Shown here in pieces: positions 1 to 9,005 of a DNA stretch of 64,000 nt; the first letter of the stretch is position 1, and each line of letters starts with the position of its first letter. The notes under the pieces are model-generated. The model worked only from the letters and a program-made list of their open reading frames with translations, was not told the DNA's origin and searched no databases. The DNA is from Ferruginibacter albus (GTDB lineage Bacteria; Bacteroidota; Bacteroidia; Chitinophagales; Chitinophagaceae): positions 620,001-684,000 of the forward strand of contig NZ_CP083388.1 of assembly GCF_020042285.1 (NCBI RefSeq), written 5' to 3'. The translations under genes were made by a program, and so were the position numbers.

Positions 1-629
1 GAATTGAATATTCCAATCAGATGAATGCTGCAGTAGCAGGCGTAGGCGATCATTTAATTAAATACACTTACACCTTGAGCGATGGATGTACAGATAGTGT
101 GCAACGAAATGTAACTATCGGAGCACCCTCTATTGTTAATGCAGGTAATGAAGTTACCATACTGACAGAAGGCACTGCTTTTTTAAGAGCAGATGTTTCA
201 GGCGGTTCTTCATGGACCTATTTATGGACACCTGCTACAGGATTATCTAATGATACCATTGCAAATCCCTTGGCGATTACTAATGATGACACACGTTACA
301 TGGTTACTGTTACGAATGAATTTTCTTGTGTTAGTGCTGCTTATGTACGTGTAAAGGTTACCGACAGGTTGTTTATTCCCAATGCATTCACACCTAACGG
401 CGATGGTATAAACGATACCTGGCAGATCGATTACCTGAAAAGTTATCCTGATTGCGATGTAAGTGTTTTTAACCGGTATGGTCAGCTGATATACCGTTCA
501 ACGGGCTATAACACTCCGTGGGATGGGAAATGCCGGGGAACTGATATTCCGGTAGGGGTTTATTACTATATCATTAATACAAAAAGAAAAAAAGGAATAG
601 TAAGTGGTTCACTTACCATATTACGATAA
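1..629 (+). CDS. Secreted protein with T9SS type B (gliding motility-associated) C-terminal domain, 5' partial
   Basis: The reading frame is open from the first bases of the window, so this is the C-terminal end of a longer gene; the first ATG at 21 is probably internal. The visible part holds an Ig/PKD-like beta-sandwich (about residues 35-115 counted from 21) and then a CHU_C-type domain with the typical NAFTPNGDGINDTW motif and the VFNRYGQLIYRS segment, ending in a short basic tail. This domain sends proteins through the type IX secretion system. A PorP/SprF gene follows after 14 nt, the usual partner arrangement for type B cargos. The total size and the N-terminal function cannot be seen. 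Confidence 0.85.
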   Translation, partial: IEYSNQMNAAVAGVGDHLIKYTYTLSDGCTDSVQRNVTIGAPSIVNAGNEVTILTEGTAFLRADVSGGSSWTYLWTPATGLSNDTIANPLAITNDDTRYMVTVTNEFSCVSAAYVRVKVTDRLFIPNAFTPNGDGINDTWQIDYLKSYPDCDVSVFNRYGQLIYRSTGYNTPWDGKCRGTDIPVGVYYYIINTKRKKGIVSGSLTILR

Positions 630-643
630 GTAAATATTATTTT

Positions 644-1690
644 ATGCATGTCTTATCCATTATAAAAAAGATCTTTAAAGCTTGTCTGGCTATAGTATTG
701 ATACTGCCTGTTTCAAGTTTTGCTCAACAACGACCTTATTATACGCAATACATCCTAAATAATTTTATCATTAATCCGGCAGTGGCAGGCATTGATAATT
801 ATACCGATGTAAAATTGAGTTGCCGCAATCAATGGGTGGGATTGGAAGGAGCTCCTGTTACCGCTTACCTGACCATACAAGCGCCTTTGCAAAAAAGTGT
901 ATATGATGAAAGGGAAGATGCAACCAGTTATGGTATTGATGGAGAAAATCCATTAGGAAAGCCCTATTGGTTCAATTATAAAGCAGCGCCGTCACACCAG
1001 GGAATTGGTTTAACAATAATCAGTGATGAAACAGGGCCGCTTACACATTTCGATGCCTTTGCAAGCTTCTCTCATCACCAGCCGATATCAGCTAAAACTA
1101 CTTTAGCAATGGGGCTTAGTGCGGGCTTACACCAGGTAAGTTTAGATGCAGATAAGTTAAATCTTTATACCAGTTCAGATCCTGCAGTTAATGCAAATGG
1201 ACAATTAACGCAAATGAAACCCGATTTTGCTGCGGGTTTATTGTTGTACAATAAAAATTATTTCATCGGACTTTCGGTACAGCAGATCCTTTCTTCCCAA
1301 CTCAGTTTTTCAGATAATATCATTCAATCTTCATCAGGAAAATTAGTGCCTCATTATTTTTTGGATCTGGGATATCGTTTTTATATCACGAATGATGTAA
1401 GTTTTTTGCCATCAGCAATGGTGCGCTATGTTAGTCCTTTGCCTTTTAGTATTGATTTGAACGGGAAAATTCAATATAAGCAATTGTTATGGCTGGGAGC
1501 TACTTATCGTTCCGAGGAAGGATTTGCAGCAATGGCAGGTATTAGTATAGGCAATGCCGTTAGTATAGGATATTCATATGATAAAACAATGTCTGACCTG
1601 AACCTCGTAAGCAATGGAACACATGAAATAGTTATAGGCTTCCTATTGGGAAATCATTATGGAAGCACTTGCCCTAGAAATGTTTGGTAA
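644..1690 (+). CDS. PorP/SprF family type IX secretion membrane protein
   Basis: 348 residues with an N-terminal signal peptide (about 1-27, ending SSFAQ). The mature start RPYYTQYILNNFIINPA, followed by an RNQW motif, is characteristic of the PorP/SprF family. The family folds as an outer-membrane beta-barrel and helps type B cargos reach or stay at the cell surface. The rest alternates short amphipathic strands with glycine and aromatic residues, as expected for a barrel. It follows the cargo gene by 14 nt and is probably co-transcribed and dedicated to it. Family call is strong; the specific partner is inferred from adjacency. Confidence 0.88.
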   Translation: MHVLSIIKKIFKACLAIVLILPVSSFAQQRPYYTQYILNNFIINPAVAGIDNYTDVKLSCRNQWVGLEGAPVTAYLTIQAPLQKSVYDEREDATSYGIDGENPLGKPYWFNYKAAPSHQGIGLTIISDETGPLTHFDAFASFSHHQPISAKTTLAMGLSAGLHQVSLDADKLNLYTSSDPAVNANGQLTQMKPDFAAGLLLYNKNYFIGLSVQQILSSQLSFSDNIIQSSSGKLVPHYFLDLGYRFYITNDVSFLPSAMVRYVSPLPFSIDLNGKIQYKQLLWLGATYRSEEGFAAMAGISIGNAVSIGYSYDKTMSDLNLVSNGTHEIVIGFLLGNHYGSTCPRNVW

Positions 1691-1700
1691 AACATAAAGT

Positions 1701-3269
1701 ATGAAATACATAATTACTTTGTTCATCGGGTTATGGTCTCATTGTGCATTTGCACAATCGTGGGAATATGTTGGATCGCCTGGTTTTTCGGCAGGGAAGC
1801 CGGTTTACAATACTTCTATGGTTTTTGACAAGAATGGAATTCCTTTCATAGCATTCCAGGATGCGGGCAATAATAATGCAGCAACTGTGATGAAGTTCAA
1901 TGGTATTAATTGGGTTACAGTTGGTAATGCAGGTTTTTCAGAACCTAATATAGGATTGATCTCATTGGCTATTAATAAAGCAGGTATTCCATATGTGCTT
2001 TATTCTTCTTCCCCTAATGGAAACGCAACCGTAATGAAATTGAGTGGCAATACCTGGATTGCAGTGGGTAATATACAATTTTCGGGAAGCAGTGCTTTTT
2101 CGCCGTCCATTGCAATAGACAATAATAATGTGCCCTATGTGGCTTATGAGGATTATGATAATAGTGATAAAGCAACCGTTATGAAATTCAATGGAACAGA
2201 CTGGGTGGCTGTTGGCAAAGTAGGTTTTACACCAAATGCTGTGCAAACTATATCATTGGCATTTGATAAAAGCAATACTCCTTATATAGGTTTTCAAGAT
2301 GGTGCAGGAGGACGGGCATCTGTAATGAAATTTACCGGCTCTGCCTGGGTGTATGTAGGTAATCAATGGTTCTCATCAACAGTGGCAAGGTATGTGTCAT
2401 TTGTAATTGATAAAAACGATGAGCTGTATGTTGGGTTTGCTTCGGGAGATGTCGGCTTATCTATACCAACACTAATGAAATTCAATGGAACCTCGTGGAT
2501 ATATGTGGGTGGATATTTTGATGGAGCAAACTATGACTTTGATCCTACGCTTGCAGTAGACAATAATGGAATTCCATACTTCGCATTTATGGATGACAAC
2601 ACAGAAAATAATTCCGCTTCTGTGATACAATTTGATGGAAACAGTTGGGTGCCGGTAGGTGATGCGGGTTTTTCAAAGGGCTTCATTGGTTATTCACAAG
2701 ATGTAGATCGTTCTTCTCTTTCAATAGCAATAAATGATGCCGGAATTCCTTATGTGGCGTATGCCGATTACTTTAATAATGCGAACGGAAAACTTAGCGT
2801 GATGAGATTTTCTCAATCACCTGCTGAAGTTCAGCTTTGTCCTTCTACAACAAGTACCACACTAACAGCAGGCATTATTGGAACTGCTTTTCAATGGCAA
2901 GTAAATACAGGCTCCGGATTTCAAAATATTGCCGATGGCAATAATTATAATGGAGCAACTACAGCATCACTTCAATTAAATAATATTTCAACCAATTGGT
3001 ATGGGTATCAATATAAGTGCATTGTAGATGGTAAGAATAGTGATGTATTTATATTAAAGTTTTCAGACAAATGGATCGGTAGTATCAATTCGGCCTGGGA
3101 GAATACACAAAACTGGGGTTGCGGAATTATTCCTGATAGTAACACTGATGTCATCATTAATGGCGGCAATGTGGTATTGAGCACTAATGCAATTATAAGA
3201 AGCATAACCATCAAATCTGGCGCAACAGTTACACTTGATCCTGCTGTTAAATTAACAATATTACATTAA
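1701..3269 (+). CDS. Secreted beta-propeller-like repeat protein of unknown function
   Basis: 522 residues with a signal peptide (about 1-18, ending CAFAQ). Residues 20-370 carry at least six copies of a motif of about 50 residues of the type MKFNGTSWVxVGxxGFS, alternating with an IDxxxxPYVAY strand, which suggests a beta-propeller. Residues 375-450 look like an Ig-like sandwich. The last 70 residues contain the W-x-G-x-x-x-xxW...NW pattern of Bacteroidota surface proteins. No T9SS sorting domain is visible at the end, although proteins of this build usually have one. The gene starts 10 nt after the PorP/SprF gene, so it is probably in the same operon. Function unknown. Confidence 0.75.
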   Translation: MKYIITLFIGLWSHCAFAQSWEYVGSPGFSAGKPVYNTSMVFDKNGIPFIAFQDAGNNNAATVMKFNGINWVTVGNAGFSEPNIGLISLAINKAGIPYVLYSSSPNGNATVMKLSGNTWIAVGNIQFSGSSAFSPSIAIDNNNVPYVAYEDYDNSDKATVMKFNGTDWVAVGKVGFTPNAVQTISLAFDKSNTPYIGFQDGAGGRASVMKFTGSAWVYVGNQWFSSTVARYVSFVIDKNDELYVGFASGDVGLSIPTLMKFNGTSWIYVGGYFDGANYDFDPTLAVDNNGIPYFAFMDDNTENNSASVIQFDGNSWVPVGDAGFSKGFIGYSQDVDRSSLSIAINDAGIPYVAYADYFNNANGKLSVMRFSQSPAEVQLCPSTTSTTLTAGIIGTAFQWQVNTGSGFQNIADGNNYNGATTASLQLNNISTNWYGYQYKCIVDGKNSDVFILKFSDKWIGSINSAWENTQNWGCGIIPDSNTDVIINGGNVVLSTNAIIRSITIKSGATVTLDPAVKLTILH

Positions 3270-3330
3270 TGAGATAACTATATACACAATAGAAAACAAT
3301 CAGGAGTAATAACGCTTAAAAATTTATATC

Positions 3331-4779
3331 ATGATACAGAAAAAAACTAAGCTGACATTGATCTTACTATTTACTTCAATTCTTTGCTTACACCTTTTAA
3401 CCCGGTGCAGTAAAGACGCAGGTTCAACTTTTAGTGTATCCGGTACCGTATTAAATGAAGCCGGAACAGGAATAGCAAATGCTACTGTTAAAATTTCAGG
3501 AGAGACGGTACAAACGGGCAATGATGGAAGCTTTAAAATCTCAGGACTCTCTCATGCAGATATATATAAAGTAGAAGTAAATGCAGATGGATTTTTCACC
3601 GGGTATAAAAATGTAGATAATGTTGATGGTACTGATCTTTTTACAGAAATTAAGTTGTTGACAAAAAATGACCTTGGAACGATAATGCCCTCAGGAGGGC
3701 AAGCCGGCAATAAAGGATTGAGAGTGATAGCTCCCGCAGGGGCTTTTAAAAGTAATGATGGGCAAGTATATAATGGTAAAGTATATGTTGCTGCAAGATA
3801 TGTTCAGGGTAATGATGTAAATCTTTCTGATCTAATGCCTGGCGGCGATTTTATGGCAAATGATGAAAACGGAAATGAAGGGGCAATGCTCAGTTATGGC
3901 TTTGTAGCAACAGAATTTAAAGATGAAAATGGCAATAAGTTAGTTGCATCGCCGGATGTAAAAGTTGGAGTAACAATTCCTGCAGGTGTTAACGATCCGG
4001 TTAGTAATGGAGCTAAATCCTGGGGTTATGATAGCCAGTTAGGTAAATGGACGAATGGTACCGGTATTACACAAACCAATGATGAATATTTTTATCCGGC
4101 TACTACGCTTTTTCAAAATATAGACAAGTGCACGCTTGATTTTGGAACGATAGAAGGACAAGTGCTTTGTACAGATAATAAACCTGTGCCTAATATAACG
4201 GTAAGAATAAAATCTACTAATTATAATAATGAGTATGTGGTTAAAACAAATGCAAATGGAAAGTATAGAGTTAAAGTAGCAGTAAAAGATGGTGCTGTTA
4301 TTTTTAACTATAAAGTTTCTGCAGGCGGCAGCATAGTAGATGTAAATAATATACCGGTAAAAGGTAGTGCTACAGCACCGATAATAGTTACAGCAGATTG
4401 TAATGCAGGAGCGGGCGATAATGGATTAGGAAATTTTACTGTCGATGGAAACAACTTTTCAGGCCCGTGTTCTTCTACTCCCGATGTAAGTGCCTGTAGT
4501 GGCATTGATGTAGGTATCTTCACCATATCAGGCAGTTCATTTATTATTTACAATATGCCGCAAGCTTCATCAGGTAGTTTTTCTTTTACGGATGCATATC
4601 AATCTGTAGGTGGCTGCGACTTATATGGATTAACTACTTTAAGTACTGGCCCGGTACAATATGGAACAAAAAACGGAACGGTTACTAAAACCGGCGTCCG
4701 AAGCTTTACATTCTCCTGTACAGTGTATGATCCTTTAACAGATGCTACATACAATGCCGGTGGTAGCGGTACTTATTAG
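3331..4779 (+). CDS. Putative lipoprotein with carboxypeptidase-regulatory-like domains
   Basis: 482 residues. The N-terminus has a basic start, a hydrophobic core and a Cys near residue 26 (LLTRC), which could be a lipobox although Arg before the Cys is not standard. Residues 35-110 form a carboxypeptidase D regulatory-like beta-sandwich (SVSGTVLNEAGTGIANATV), and a second such fold appears near residues 270-340 (GQVLCTDNKPVPNITVRI). The middle resembles domains that follow such folds in other surface lipoproteins. It is probably outer-membrane anchored. The gene lies 61 nt after the propeller protein and is followed by a clear terminator, so it likely ends this transcription unit. Substrate or partner unknown. 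Confidence 0.7.
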   Translation: MIQKKTKLTLILLFTSILCLHLLTRCSKDAGSTFSVSGTVLNEAGTGIANATVKISGETVQTGNDGSFKISGLSHADIYKVEVNADGFFTGYKNVDNVDGTDLFTEIKLLTKNDLGTIMPSGGQAGNKGLRVIAPAGAFKSNDGQVYNGKVYVAARYVQGNDVNLSDLMPGGDFMANDENGNEGAMLSYGFVATEFKDENGNKLVASPDVKVGVTIPAGVNDPVSNGAKSWGYDSQLGKWTNGTGITQTNDEYFYPATTLFQNIDKCTLDFGTIEGQVLCTDNKPVPNITVRIKSTNYNNEYVVKTNANGKYRVKVAVKDGAVIFNYKVSAGGSIVDVNNIPVKGSATAPIIVTADCNAGAGDNGLGNFTVDGNNFSGPCSSTPDVSACSGIDVGIFTISGSSFIIYNMPQASSGSFSFTDAYQSVGGCDLYGLTTLSTGPVQYGTKNGTVTKTGVRSFTFSCTVYDPLTDATYNAGGSGTY

Positions 4780-4824
4780 CTGATAGGATAAAACAATTAT
4801 TAAGCAAAGAACTCTTTTGTTATG

Positions 4825-4856
4825 CCACATAGAATTTTCTATGTGGTTTATTTTTT
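4825..4856 (+). terminator. Intrinsic terminator after the lipoprotein gene
   Basis: A perfect 9-bp stem (CCACATAGA and TCTATGTGG, loop ATTT) is followed by a T-rich tract. It lies 45 nt after the stop of the gene ending at 4779 and before the next promoter. Confidence 0.8.
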
Positions 4857-4880
4857 AAAACCGGGTGGTTATTTCAATAT

Positions 4881-4888
4881 TATCTTTG
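4881..4888 (+). promoter_or_regulatory. Bacteroidota -7 box (TATCTTTG) of the flavoprotein gene
   Basis: Exact match to TAnnTTTG, with its last base 10 nt before the ATG at 4899, so the transcript would have almost no leader. No convincing -33 TTG at the expected distance. Confidence 0.5.
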
Positions 4889-4898
4889 ATGTTCTTTT

Positions 4899-6125
4899 AT
4901 GAACAAACAAAGACTGATCATTATCGGAGGTGGAGCTGCCGGTTTTTTTTGTGCTGTAAATGCAGCACGATTAAATCCGGCGTTGCAGGTAACCATTATT
5001 GAAAAAACAAATAAGCTGTTAAGCAAAGTAAAAGTAAGCGGAGGCGGTAGGTGTAATGTTACACACAACTGCTTCAGCATTGCAGAGATGATCAAAAAAT
5101 ATCCAAGGGGTGCAGGCTTCTTAAAAAAAGCATTTCATCACTTTTTTACTACAGACACAATTGTATGGTTTAAACAAAGGGGTGTGGAGCTAAAAGCGGA
5201 AGCTGATGGAAGAATGTTTCCTGTTACGGATTCATCACAAACAATTATTGATTGCCTGATAAAAGAAGTCAATAAATATAACATAGAGATTTTAATGAAT
5301 AGCGAGGTAAAGGAATTAAAAAGAATGGATGAACAATGGAATATTGAACTCTCAAATTCCCGGCTACAGACTGCCGAATACCTTTGTGTAGCCAGCGGCG
5401 GTTATCCGAAATCAGTACAATTTGAATGGCTACAGAAGGTGGGACATGCTATTGAATCACCGGTTCCCTCTCTCTTTACGTTTAACATGCCGGGTAATGC
5501 AATTACAGCATTAATGGGGGTTTCAGTAGAAAATGCTTCAATAAAAATTATGGGTACCAAATTATCGGAGCAGGGGCCATTATTAATAACACATTGGGGA
5601 ATGAGCGGTCCGGCAGTTTTAAAATTATCTGCCTGGGGTGCACGTGAATTGCAAAGCAAAGAATATAAATTTCAAATTGCTGTAAATTGGGTTCCTTCTT
5701 TTAATGAAAATACATTGCGTGAAAAATTACAGCAGCTTCGTTTTGATATTGCTTCACAAAAGATCATTAACAGAAATCCATTTTCATTACCACAGCGTTT
5801 GTGGGAATATCTATTACAACAGTGTGACATAAACGAAAATACGCGTTGGGCAGATCTGCCTGCCAAAGAACAAAACAAGCTGATCAAAATTTTATGTGTA
5901 CAGGAATTTGAAGTAAAAGGAAAAACGACATTCAAAGAGGAATTTGTTACAGCAGGGGGAATCTCATTAAATGAGATTGATCATAATACCATGCAAAGTA
6001 AAATTGTACCGAATTTATTTTTTGCCGGGGAGGTATTAGACATAGATGGAATAACCGGTGGGTTTAACTTTCAAAATGCATGGACAACAGGTTTTATTGC
6101 CGCTAAAGCTATTGCAAATAGTTAA
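4899..6125 (+). CDS. HI0933/YhiN family FAD-dependent oxidoreductase (flavoprotein)
   Basis: 408 residues. The N-terminus carries a dinucleotide-binding Rossmann motif (IIIGGGAAGFFCA), then EKTNKLLSKVKVSGGGRCNVTH, which marks the HI0933/YhiN (also called BaiN-like) flavoprotein family. The C-terminus has the second FAD contact, FFAGEVLDIDGITGGFN. Length matches the family (about 400). Members bind FAD tightly; the physiological substrate is generally not known. The gene is monocistronic by context: a terminator lies upstream and a convergent gene begins 2 nt after its stop. Family assignment is firm, reaction unknown. Confidence 0.9.
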   Translation: MNKQRLIIIGGGAAGFFCAVNAARLNPALQVTIIEKTNKLLSKVKVSGGGRCNVTHNCFSIAEMIKKYPRGAGFLKKAFHHFFTTDTIVWFKQRGVELKAEADGRMFPVTDSSQTIIDCLIKEVNKYNIEILMNSEVKELKRMDEQWNIELSNSRLQTAEYLCVASGGYPKSVQFEWLQKVGHAIESPVPSLFTFNMPGNAITALMGVSVENASIKIMGTKLSEQGPLLITHWGMSGPAVLKLSAWGARELQSKEYKFQIAVNWVPSFNENTLREKLQQLRFDIASQKIINRNPFSLPQRLWEYLLQQCDINENTRWADLPAKEQNKLIKILCVQEFEVKGKTTFKEEFVTAGGISLNEIDHNTMQSKIVPNLFFAGEVLDIDGITGGFNFQNAWTTGFIAAKAIANS

Positions 6126-6127
6126 AG

Positions 6128-6586
6128 CTATTTCTCCATCCAATCTTTTTCTTTAGGTGATCCAATGGCAAGTGATAAGGCGGTAGCAAAAACCATTAGT
6201 AATTGTATGATCAGGCTGTAACCAGTATTCTCATTAAACCAAAACAGCCATTGATTTTTTACTCCAAAGAAATTGGCAGAAAGCAATAAAAAAGACAGTA
6301 CACAAACCAAGCTGCCAATAAACAGAAAAAGCGATGCTATAACTTTTGAAGAAATACTTTTTGCTTTTTTTATTTTAGTGAACAAAAAATAATCTGCTGC
6401 AAAAAATATAAGATAAGGCGTAATGGTTACGCAGTATTGAAAAATATTATCAGATAGTCTATTATTGAAAAGCGCTATGGAAAGTAGCTTAAAAACTAAA
6501 ATAACCAATGCTATAGAAACAATAAAGCCGAACACAATACCCATCAATAGCATGGTTAAGCCTAAATACTTACTGAAGTTGTTCAT
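6128..6586 (-). CDS. Small four-helix membrane protein, unknown function
   Basis: 152 residues, very hydrophobic. About four membrane segments are visible (roughly residues 9-36, 47-69, 79-106, 119-142), with a short basic loop KIKKAKS between the second and third. The C-terminal tail SPKEKDWMEK is charged. I do not recognise a family. It ends 2 nt from the convergent flavoprotein gene. The upstream gap contains copy A of the GTGACACAA dispersed element and then the rpsA terminator, so it is likely transcribed by itself. Confidence 0.65.
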   Translation of the reverse strand: MNNFSKYLGLTMLLMGIVFGFIVSIALVILVFKLLSIALFNNRLSDNIFQYCVTITPYLIFFAADYFLFTKIKKAKSISSKVIASLFLFIGSLVCVLSFLLLSANFFGVKNQWLFWFNENTGYSLIIQLLMVFATALSLAIGSPKEKDWMEK

Positions 6587-6714
6587 AACTGGTGCAAGGT
6601 ACGATGAGTTTCACACAAAGAAACAATGCCAGCAAAGTAAACAGTGTTGTTCCGCAGCTTTTTGCCTGCTGTTTGCTACCCGAAATCTACGCTTAGATAA
6701 AAGCTGAATAAAAT

Positions 6715-6771
6715 ATGCTGTACAAGCGAGTGACACAACAATGCTAAATAACAGCACTGGTGTTAAGTACA
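6715..6771 (+). repeat. Dispersed intergenic element R1, copy A
   Basis: One of five related stretches of about 57 nt in this window. It has ATGCTGTACAAG, then GAGTGACACAACAATG, then CTAAATAACAGCACT. It lies between the small membrane protein gene and the rpsA terminator. The other copies are at 8847, 14880, 25537 and 35071. Confidence 0.7.
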
Positions 6772-6773
6772 TA

Positions 6774-6800
6774 AAAAAAGAGGTCATCATTGATGACCTC
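6774..6800 (-). terminator. rpsA: Intrinsic terminator of rpsA
   Basis: Perfect inverted repeat GAGGTCATCA / TGATGACCTC (6780-6789 and 6791-6800) with a tight centre. It is followed on the minus strand by a run of T (A6 at 6774-6779 on the plus strand). It lies 21 nt after the rpsA stop. Confidence 0.85.
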
Positions 6801-6821
6801 TTCGTATAAGACGATTAATAA

Positions 6822-8726
6822 TTATTCGCTTTTTGCTTCGTCAGATGATGCAGCAGCATTGCCATCCATCTTTGCTTTCAAGTCAGCAAGAACACCTAAG
6901 TCACCCAACGTTGTTTTTTCAACTTTGCTTTGTAAAGCTTTTACAGCTTTTTTGGTTACTTCAGCTTCTGCTTTCTTTTCTTTGATCACTGCTTGCTTTT
7001 CTTCTTCAACAACTTTTTCCCAAATACGGGTGTGGCTTAACACGATGCGTTTGTCGTTACGATCAAATTCAATTACCATGAATTGAGCCGTTTCATCAGC
7101 ACCGATGGTTTTACCATCTTCTTTCGCCAAATGACGGTTAGGAGCAAATCCTTCCAAGCCGTAAGGCAATTGAACTACAGCGCCTCTGTCATCTTTTTTA
7201 GTAACAGTGCCTTCGTGTATGCTGCCCACAGGGAAAGTTGATTCCAATGAATTCCATGGATCTTCTTCAATTTGTTTATGACCTAACTGCAATTTGCGGC
7301 CTTCTTTATCAATGTTCATAATAATAACATCGATGTTCTGACCAACTTTAGTGTATTCGTTAGGGTTATTGAAGCGTTTTAACCAGCTAAGATCGCTGAT
7401 GTGGATCATACCGCCGATACCGGTAGCCAATTCAACAAATACGCCATAAGGAGTAATGTTTTTAACTACGCCGCTGTGTTTGCTTCCTTCCGGGAATTTA
7501 GTATCGATATCGCTCCATGGGTCGTTTGTCAATTGTTTAATAGACAAGCTCATTTTGCGGGCATCTTTATCCAATGTAACTACTTTAGCTTCATATTCAT
7601 CACCTAGTTTAAAGAATTCTTTAGCGTTGATAGGAGTGTTAGCCCATGTAATTTCACTTACGTGAACCAAACCTTCCACACCTGGCATGATTTCAAGGAA
7701 AGCACCGTAATCTTCGATGTTCACTACCTTACCTTTTACTACTTCGCCTTCTTTAATTGATTCAGATAATGTATCCCAAGGATGAGGAGTTAATTGTTTC
7801 AAACCAAGACTGATACGTTTTTTGTCATCATCAAAATCCAATACCACAACGTTCAGTTTTTGATCCATTTTCAATACTTCTGAAGGATGGTTGATACGTC
7901 CCCATGAAATATCGGTAATGTATAATAAACCGTCTAAGCCGCCAAGGTCAAGGAATGCACCAAAGTCAGTAATGTTTTTGATCGTTCCTTCCAATACCTG
8001 ACCTTTTTCCAATTTACCGATGATCTGAGCTCTTTGAGCTTCAATATCACTTTCGATAAGTGCTTTATGAGATACAACAGCATTCTTAATGGCTTCATTG
8101 ATCTTAACCACTTTAAATTCCATTGTTTTACCAACGAATTGGTCGTAGTCAGTAACAGGCTTAACGTCAATTTGCGAACCCGGTAAGAATGTTTCCATTC
8201 CAAACACGTCCACGATCAAGCCGCCTTTTGTTTTGCTGGTAACCAACCCTGTAACAATTTCGCCGGTTTTGTGCAGCTCCACAATTCTTTCCCAGGCTCT
8301 TGTTGTACGAGCTTGTTTACGGCTCAGGTGAAGATTTCCGTTGCGGTCTTCTTTTTCAACTACCATAACTTCAATCAGGTCGCCTACTTTAATTCCGCCG
8401 GCAACATCTCTGAATTCGTTCAACGAGATCAAACCATCACTTTTAAAACCAATGTTTACAACAGCATCAGTTTTAGTGATCGCTTCAATAGTAGCTTGTA
8501 CCATTTCGCCATCATTGATCTGTTTAAAAGTACCATCATACACCGCATCATACTTAGCTTTTTCATCATTGTTGTAGCTAGATACGTTACGTTTGTCAAC
8601 GCTCCAATCAAAATCGTCGTGAGCAGTTTCCACTACAGGTGAATTTGTTGTCGCAGTAGTCTCAGCGGTCGGTGCTGCTGAACTCTCCTGTGCATCTGCG
8701 TTTAGTTGTTTGTTAATGAAATTCAT
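6822..8726 (-). CDS. rpsA: 30S ribosomal protein S1
   Basis: 634 residues from the ATG at 8726 (an upstream in-frame ATG would add 14 residues that overlap the promoter and look non-coding). Six S1 RNA-binding repeats are visible from about residue 65 to 580, with typical strands such as GDLIEVMVVEKEDRNGNLHLSRK, shown best in GTIKNITDFGAFLDLGG, GKVVNIEDYGAFLEI and GVVKNITPYGVFVEL. An acidic/alanine-rich N-terminal arm and a Lys/Glu-rich C-terminal tail flank them. S1 brings mRNA to the 30S subunit. In Bacteroidota, where Shine-Dalgarno sites are mostly absent, it is thought to be central to start-site choice. A consensus -7 box and a short hairpin precede the gene; a strong terminator follows. 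Confidence 0.95.
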   Translation of the reverse strand: MNFINKQLNADAQESSAAPTAETTATTNSPVVETAHDDFDWSVDKRNVSSYNNDEKAKYDAVYDGTFKQINDGEMVQATIEAITKTDAVVNIGFKSDGLISLNEFRDVAGGIKVGDLIEVMVVEKEDRNGNLHLSRKQARTTRAWERIVELHKTGEIVTGLVTSKTKGGLIVDVFGMETFLPGSQIDVKPVTDYDQFVGKTMEFKVVKINEAIKNAVVSHKALIESDIEAQRAQIIGKLEKGQVLEGTIKNITDFGAFLDLGGLDGLLYITDISWGRINHPSEVLKMDQKLNVVVLDFDDDKKRISLGLKQLTPHPWDTLSESIKEGEVVKGKVVNIEDYGAFLEIMPGVEGLVHVSEITWANTPINAKEFFKLGDEYEAKVVTLDKDARKMSLSIKQLTNDPWSDIDTKFPEGSKHSGVVKNITPYGVFVELATGIGGMIHISDLSWLKRFNNPNEYTKVGQNIDVIIMNIDKEGRKLQLGHKQIEEDPWNSLESTFPVGSIHEGTVTKKDDRGAVVQLPYGLEGFAPNRHLAKEDGKTIGADETAQFMVIEFDRNDKRIVLSHTRIWEKVVEEEKQAVIKEKKAEAEVTKKAVKALQSKVEKTTLGDLGVLADLKAKMDGNAAASSDEAKSE

Positions 8727-8734
8727 AATAATAT

Positions 8735-8763
8735 CCCGGTTTTTTAACGGGAGTGCAAAGTTA
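8735..8763 (-). promoter_or_regulatory. rpsA: rpsA promoter -7 box and 5' leader hairpin
   Basis: On the minus strand an exact TAACTTTG box (8756-8763) is followed after 4 nt by CCCGTTAAAAAACCGGG (8735-8751). This can fold as a small hairpin (CCCGTT with AA-CGGG, one bulged C) ending 8 nt before the ATG. Transcription from this box would start at or just before the hairpin, so the mRNA would begin with it. A role in S1 autoregulation is only inference. Confidence 0.5.
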
Positions 8764-8846
8764 CACAAAAAATTGTGGATTTTATAGCCTGAAAAGCAGA
8801 TTTTTCAGGCGTTTTAGAGGGTTTTTACAGCAAAAAATGAAAATTT

Positions 8847-8903
8847 TGGAACAGACAGCAGTTTTTCATGGCAACATCGTTGTGTCACTCCCTTTTACGG
8901 CAT
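8847..8903 (-). repeat. Dispersed intergenic element R1, copy B
   Basis: Minus-strand copy: ATGCCGTAAAAGG, GAGTGACACAACGATG and a weaker match downstream. It lies between the HAD phosphatase gene and the rpsA promoter. Confidence 0.65.
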
Positions 8904-9005
8904 AACATTTTTAAGCTTTCATTGTAGCGGGTTATAGTCCTTTATTCTATCGGTCATGAGAGCAGAATACTTTAAATGTTACAAGTCTAAAACTACATTT
9001 TCAGA

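Noticed and set aside
6465..6707. Plus-strand open frame of 80 codons
   Set aside because: Overlaps the membrane protein gene antisense and runs into an intergenic gap with a repeat.
8271..8642. Plus-strand open frame of 123 codons inside rpsA
   Set aside because: Antisense shadow of the strongly conserved S1 gene; no start context and no known domain.
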